From: Ideonella paludis
GTDB taxonomy: Bacteria; Pseudomonadota; Gammaproteobacteria; Burkholderiales; Burkholderiaceae_C
Reading direction: 5' to 3'
Assembly: GCF_018069865.1 (NCBI RefSeq)
Contig: NZ_JAGQDG010000003.1
Span: 1-64,000, forward strand
DNA: 64,000 nt
The notes below the pieces were generated by a model. The model did no database searches. It had not been told where the DNA came from and worked only from the letters and a program-made list of their open reading frames with translations. The translations under genes and the position numbers were made by a program. The number at the start of each line of letters is the position of its first letter. Positions within the stretch are counted from its first letter, which is position 1. Shown piece after piece: positions 61,013-64,000 of the stretch.

Positions 61013-62704
61013 TCAGGCGTGGCGCAGTTGGACTTGCGCATGCTCGCCCACACCCATGGCGCTGAACATCAAGGCCACCAAACGGTGCACATCGATGAAG
61101 CTGATTTGGCGGCCTTCCGCTCGCTTGGCCACGACCCAGTTCAGCAGGTCGCCCGCCGCCACAAAGTCGACGCGGATCAGCAGCGCGCAGGAAATCCGCA
61201 CAATCTCTGAGGCGCCCAGCTTGGCGTTGAGGCTTTCCAGGGTGGGGTTGATGTCGCCAGAGAGTTGGCCCACCAGCTCCAGGGTGGTGACGGGCTGCGA
61301 GCGGCCCCCTGACTGTTCATCCAGCAAAGTGGTGACGGGCTCGCCCACCAGGGACATGGAGGCCGAGCGGGTGCTGACAGCGCCCGTGGCGCTGCCGCTC
61401 AAGCGCGCCACGCACTCGGCCGGCTCCCAGCTCGGCGGCGAGACCTCGTAGGTCACGCAATAGTCGATGGCGACGTCGTCGAACTGGTCGGGCCGGTTGA
61501 CCAAGCGCATGGCCTCCAAGCGGGCCAGCCAGATGGCGGGGTCGGCGTCACGCACGCCCACCGGGGCGGAGTCTTGCAGGATGGCAAAGAGGTGGTCACC
61601 GCCAATCCAGCGCATTTCCACATCCATGCTGGCCCATTGGCGGAACAGGGCGCGCAGGCGCGAGGCGCCATCGGCATCAATCACCTGCAGCACCGACCAA
61701 TCCAGCACCCAGGGCTTGGGCAATTGCATGGTCTGCGAGCTGAGCTGCACCACGGCCTCGGCATCCAAGGTGTTGGGGCAGACCCAGCCTACGGCCACCG
61801 GGCCACCATCGCGCTGACGCGACGCGGTGGAGGTGGTGGCATCAGCCACCAGGCGCGGCAGGGAGAACCACTGCGGCGCCGAGCGTTGGAAGTGCTGGGA
61901 GAAATCCAGGGACAGGTTATCGAAGGGATTGTGCTGGCCGGTGGCGCGGAACAGGTCGAACACGGTCAGCCATGTGTCCAAGTGCGTGCGCCGGCTGCCT
62001 TTGTGGCTGATCAGGTTGAGCAGCAGTTTCTCGGCATGGGCAAAGTCGGCATTGGCAAAGGCGATGACGGCTTCGTCCAACTCGGGGTCGTGCGCAATGT
62101 CGCTGACTTCAAGGTCGTGCAGCGCCCGTTGGGCCAAGAGCAAGCCGCCTGCAGGGGCTTGCGGGGCCTTGGGCGCGGCAGCGACCGGCGCGGACAGAGC
62201 GCCCAAGGGGTTGGCCGCAATCGCGTTGGGCTCAGCCGCAGCGGCCGACGGTGCCGAGCCCAGCGTCATGGGCTCGGTGGGCGTGTCAAAGCCGGAGGCC
62301 ACCAAGCCCATGGGCACGGTGGGCTCGGCATCAATCTGGGCCGTTAAGGTGGGCAAGTTGCTGATCGGTGGACGCACGCCGGGCCGTGGGGCCACGGCTG
62401 TGCGTGTCAGCGACGAGGCGCTGCCGACCATCTGCTTTTCGATGGCGTCAATCTTGTCCTTGACGGCCGTGCTGCCGGGCGGCTGGGTGTGCCGGACCTC
62501 GGACTCGTCAATGCGCGAGGTGGCGTCCAAGGCCGCCGCTTGCTCGGGGGAGAGGCCTTCTCGGCGGATGCGGCGCAGCATGTCGAGCTCGCGTTTGCGC
62601 ACGAAGTCGTTACGCCGCTTGCGCTCGATCATGGCCTTGAGTTCGGCCTTCTCGGCCTCGGCCGCCGCGTCGCGCGCTGAGGATTCGCCGCTGAATTTCA
62701 TCAT
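61013..62704 (-). CDS. STAS-like domain protein
   Basis: This is a 563-aa cytoplasmic protein. The N-terminal 75 residues are charged and coiled-coil-like (AEKAELKAMIERKRRNDFVR), followed by a disordered Pro/Ala region to about residue 190. A helical segment (ALHDLEVSDIAHDPELDE) leads to two STAS-like modules. One is around AVVQLSSQTMQL / VLDWSVLQVIDADGASRLRALF and the other is near the C-terminus, IVRISCALLIRVDFVAAGDLLNWV. STAS domains often bind nucleotides or partner switches. It is upstream of hslVU, as in related Burkholderiales; the role is unknown. Confidence 0.7.
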   Translation of the reverse strand: MMKFSGESSARDAAAEAEKAELKAMIERKRRNDFVRKRELDMLRRIRREGLSPEQAAALDATSRIDESEVRHTQPPGSTAVKDKIDAIEKQMVGSASSLTRTAVAPRPGVRPPISNLPTLTAQIDAEPTVPMGLVASGFDTPTEPMTLGSAPSAAAAEPNAIAANPLGALSAPVAAAPKAPQAPAGGLLLAQRALHDLEVSDIAHDPELDEAVIAFANADFAHAEKLLLNLISHKGSRRTHLDTWLTVFDLFRATGQHNPFDNLSLDFSQHFQRSAPQWFSLPRLVADATTSTASRQRDGGPVAVGWVCPNTLDAEAVVQLSSQTMQLPKPWVLDWSVLQVIDADGASRLRALFRQWASMDVEMRWIGGDHLFAILQDSAPVGVRDADPAIWLARLEAMRLVNRPDQFDDVAIDYCVTYEVSPPSWEPAECVARLSGSATGAVSTRSASMSLVGEPVTTLLDEQSGGRSQPVTTLELVGQLSGDINPTLESLNAKLGASEIVRISCALLIRVDFVAAGDLLNWVVAKRAEGRQISFIDVHRLVALMFSAMGVGEHAQVQLRHA

Positions 62705-62809
62705 GTCTCGCGCAGGAGTGGTGGCGCCCCTTCTCTCGTCACTGAGCCAGGTGCTCAGGCAAGGGCATGGGTCATGCAGGGGTCACAGCCCCTGAGTGAA
62801 ACGCTGAGA

Positions 62810-63601
62810 TCAGTCCCCAAACATTTTTTGCTTCATCTCGCGGCGCTGTTGCGCTTCGAGCGAGAGCGAGGCGGTGGGGCGGGCCAGCAAGCGGCGCAGG
62901 CCGATGGGCTCGCCCGTTTCATCGCAGTAGCCATAGTCGCCCGAGTCGATGCTGGCAATGGCTTGTGAGATCTTTTTCAGCAGCTTACGTTCACGGTCGC
63001 GGGTGCGCAGCTCCAGCGCGTGCTCTTCCTCAATCGTGGCCCGGTCTGCCGGGTCCGGCACGATGGAGGTGTCTTCGCGCAGATGTTCCGTGGTCTCACC
63101 CGCATTGGAGAGCAGGGCGTCCTTTTGCGACTGCAATTCGTGGCGGAAGTACTCCAACTGCTTGTCGTTCATGTACTCCGACTCAGGCATGGCTAACAGC
63201 TCTTCCTGGGTCAAATCTTTGCCAGCCTTGGTTTTCCAGGCATTGGCCAACTTGGGGTCCACCTTGGCGGCGGGCTTAACTGCTGTCATGGGTTCCGGAT
63301 AGGTCTTGGTCTGAGGCTTAGCGGGCGAGAATCGGTCATTGAAACTCGACGTTGAGCCAGTGGGGGCTGCTGCGCGAGCAGGCTCGGCAGCCACAGGGGA
63401 AGGTTTGGGGGCCGCCTTGGGCGCAGCCGCGGTTTTGGCTTTGGCAGCCGCAGCAGCCGGGGCTTTGGCTGCAGCAGGTGCTGCAGCCGATGTCTTGCTG
63501 GCTGCCGAGGCAGCACTTTTGGCGGGCGTCTTCGCCGCAGCGGCAGGCTTTTTCTCAGCACCTTTTGCCGTGGCGTCAGCTTTAGCCGGGGTCTTGCTCA
63601 C
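62810..63601 (-). CDS. dksA: DksA-type RNA polymerase regulator with long Ala/Lys-rich N-terminus
   Basis: This is a 263-aa protein starting at GTG 63601 behind GAGGAG. Residues 1-95 are low complexity in Ala, Lys and Pro. The DksA coiled coil follows (YFRHELQSQKDALLSN; ALELRTRDRERKLLKKIS), then the C-terminal domain GDYGYCDETGEPIGLRRLLARPT. Of the four zinc-binding Cys in classical DksA only the first remains; the others are Thr, Ser and Ala. It should modulate RNA polymerase with ppGpp, probably without zinc. The neighbouring CobW-family gene is a common partner. Confidence 0.88.
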   Translation of the reverse strand: MSKTPAKADATAKGAEKKPAAAAKTPAKSAASAASKTSAAAPAAAKAPAAAAAKAKTAAAPKAAPKPSPVAAEPARAAAPTGSTSSFNDRFSPAKPQTKTYPEPMTAVKPAAKVDPKLANAWKTKAGKDLTQEELLAMPESEYMNDKQLEYFRHELQSQKDALLSNAGETTEHLREDTSIVPDPADRATIEEEHALELRTRDRERKLLKKISQAIASIDSGDYGYCDETGEPIGLRRLLARPTASLSLEAQQRREMKQKMFGD

Positions 63602-63785
63602 AGTCCGTCTCCTCACCCAGGTCGCACGTGAAGCGGTGGTTATACCCCCGCACCCCCGGGTGACTGTGGTTAAGACACCACGATGGGCGCGCGGATTGTA
63701 GCCACCACGCTGCTGCTGTGGGCGACCAATTTCCCCATCAGCACCAGCTGGGAGCGGACATTCTGCGCACAGACCCTGGCATTTG

Positions 63786-64000
63786 TCATGCCAAACAACC
63801 CTCCAGGCCCTGCAAAAGAATATCTTTGGGCAAATCGATGCCAATAAACACCATCTTGCTCACTTTGGCCTCGCCGGGCGCCCACTTGGGGCCCAAGTCG
63901 CTGCCCATGAGCTGGTGCACACCTTGGAAGATGACCTTGCGCTCGGAGCCTTTGAGCCACAACACGCCCTTGTAGCGCAGCATCTTGGGGCCGTAGACCT
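63786..64000 (-). CDS. CobW-family GTP-binding protein, C-terminal part
   Basis: Only the last 71 codons are in the window; the gene starts beyond it. The visible tail reads MLRYKGVLWLKGSERKVIFQ, then HQLMGSDLGPKWAP and KMVFIGIDLPKDILLQGL, which matches the C-terminal domain of CobW/YjiA-like metal-chaperone GTPases. Such genes commonly lie next to dksA in betaproteobacteria. Confidence 0.82.
   Translation of the reverse strand, partial: VYGPKMLRYKGVLWLKGSERKVIFQGVHQLMGSDLGPKWAPGEAKVSKMVFIGIDLPKDILLQGLEGCLA

Noticed and set aside
62770-62805. CAGGGG/CCCCTG stem after dksA
   Set aside because: It is short, with a 6-base loop and no T-run; insufficient for a terminator call.
1-64000. CRISPR arrays, tRNA, rRNA or riboswitches
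   Set aside because: No regular spaced repeats or recognisable RNA gene cores were seen on either strand by reading.

Overview
The window is a GC-rich (about 65%) stretch of a betaproteobacterial chromosome. It probably comes from Burkholderiales of the Leptothrix/Rubrivivax/Roseateles/Inhella type. The evidence is gene content read from translations: an hslVU pair, a dksA next to a CobW-like GTPase, type III pantothenate kinase, a DUF2917 gene facing a MocR regulator, BktB thiolase, and a two-synthetase cyanophycin locus with its DUF1854/ABC transporter pair. The genus is inference. I found no rRNA, tRNA or CRISPR.

Layout. 0-1.5 kb: the 3' tail of an unknown gene and a Tli4-like lipoprotein (possible T6SS immunity). 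1.5-10.4 kb: a divergent pair of tightly packed transcription units. One carries SGNH, GSCFA, Stf0 sulfotransferase and a secreted protein. The other carries a sulfotransferase with an HU-like N-terminus, an HU-like protein, a second sulfotransferase, DUF1800 and DUF1501. I read this as a surface sulfation module. 10.5-18.5 kb: two paralogous TonB-dependent receptors, two tandem pilins, a helical protein, and an HTH citrate-synthase-like regulator with altered active-site motifs. 18.5-26.3 kb: the cyanophycin locus. 26.3-35.1 kb: a sensor kinase overlapping a PhnD-like binding protein, bktB, an MscS channel, a FliA-type sigma factor, a tandem hairpin repeat, a lytic transglycosylase and a patatin.

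35.3-40.0 kb: after a DUF481 outer-membrane protein lies a lower-GC island of seven small minus-strand genes. It has one intact attC site and two degenerate attC-like sites, so I read it as an integron cassette cluster without an integrase. It is flanked by two inverted, diverged copies of a roughly 213-bp structured element whose stems covary.

40.0-52.7 kb: an FAD protein, a small basic protein, DUF2917/MocR with clear operators, a TPR-like protein, a large TonB receptor, a penicillin-acylase-type hydrolase, a diguanylate cyclase and a VapBC pair with a perfect operator. 52.7-64.0 kb: fused isobutyryl-CoA mutase IcmF under a palindromic operator, CoaX, a potassium channel, a second related diguanylate cyclase, HslVU, a STAS-like protein, DksA and the end of a CobW-family GTPase.
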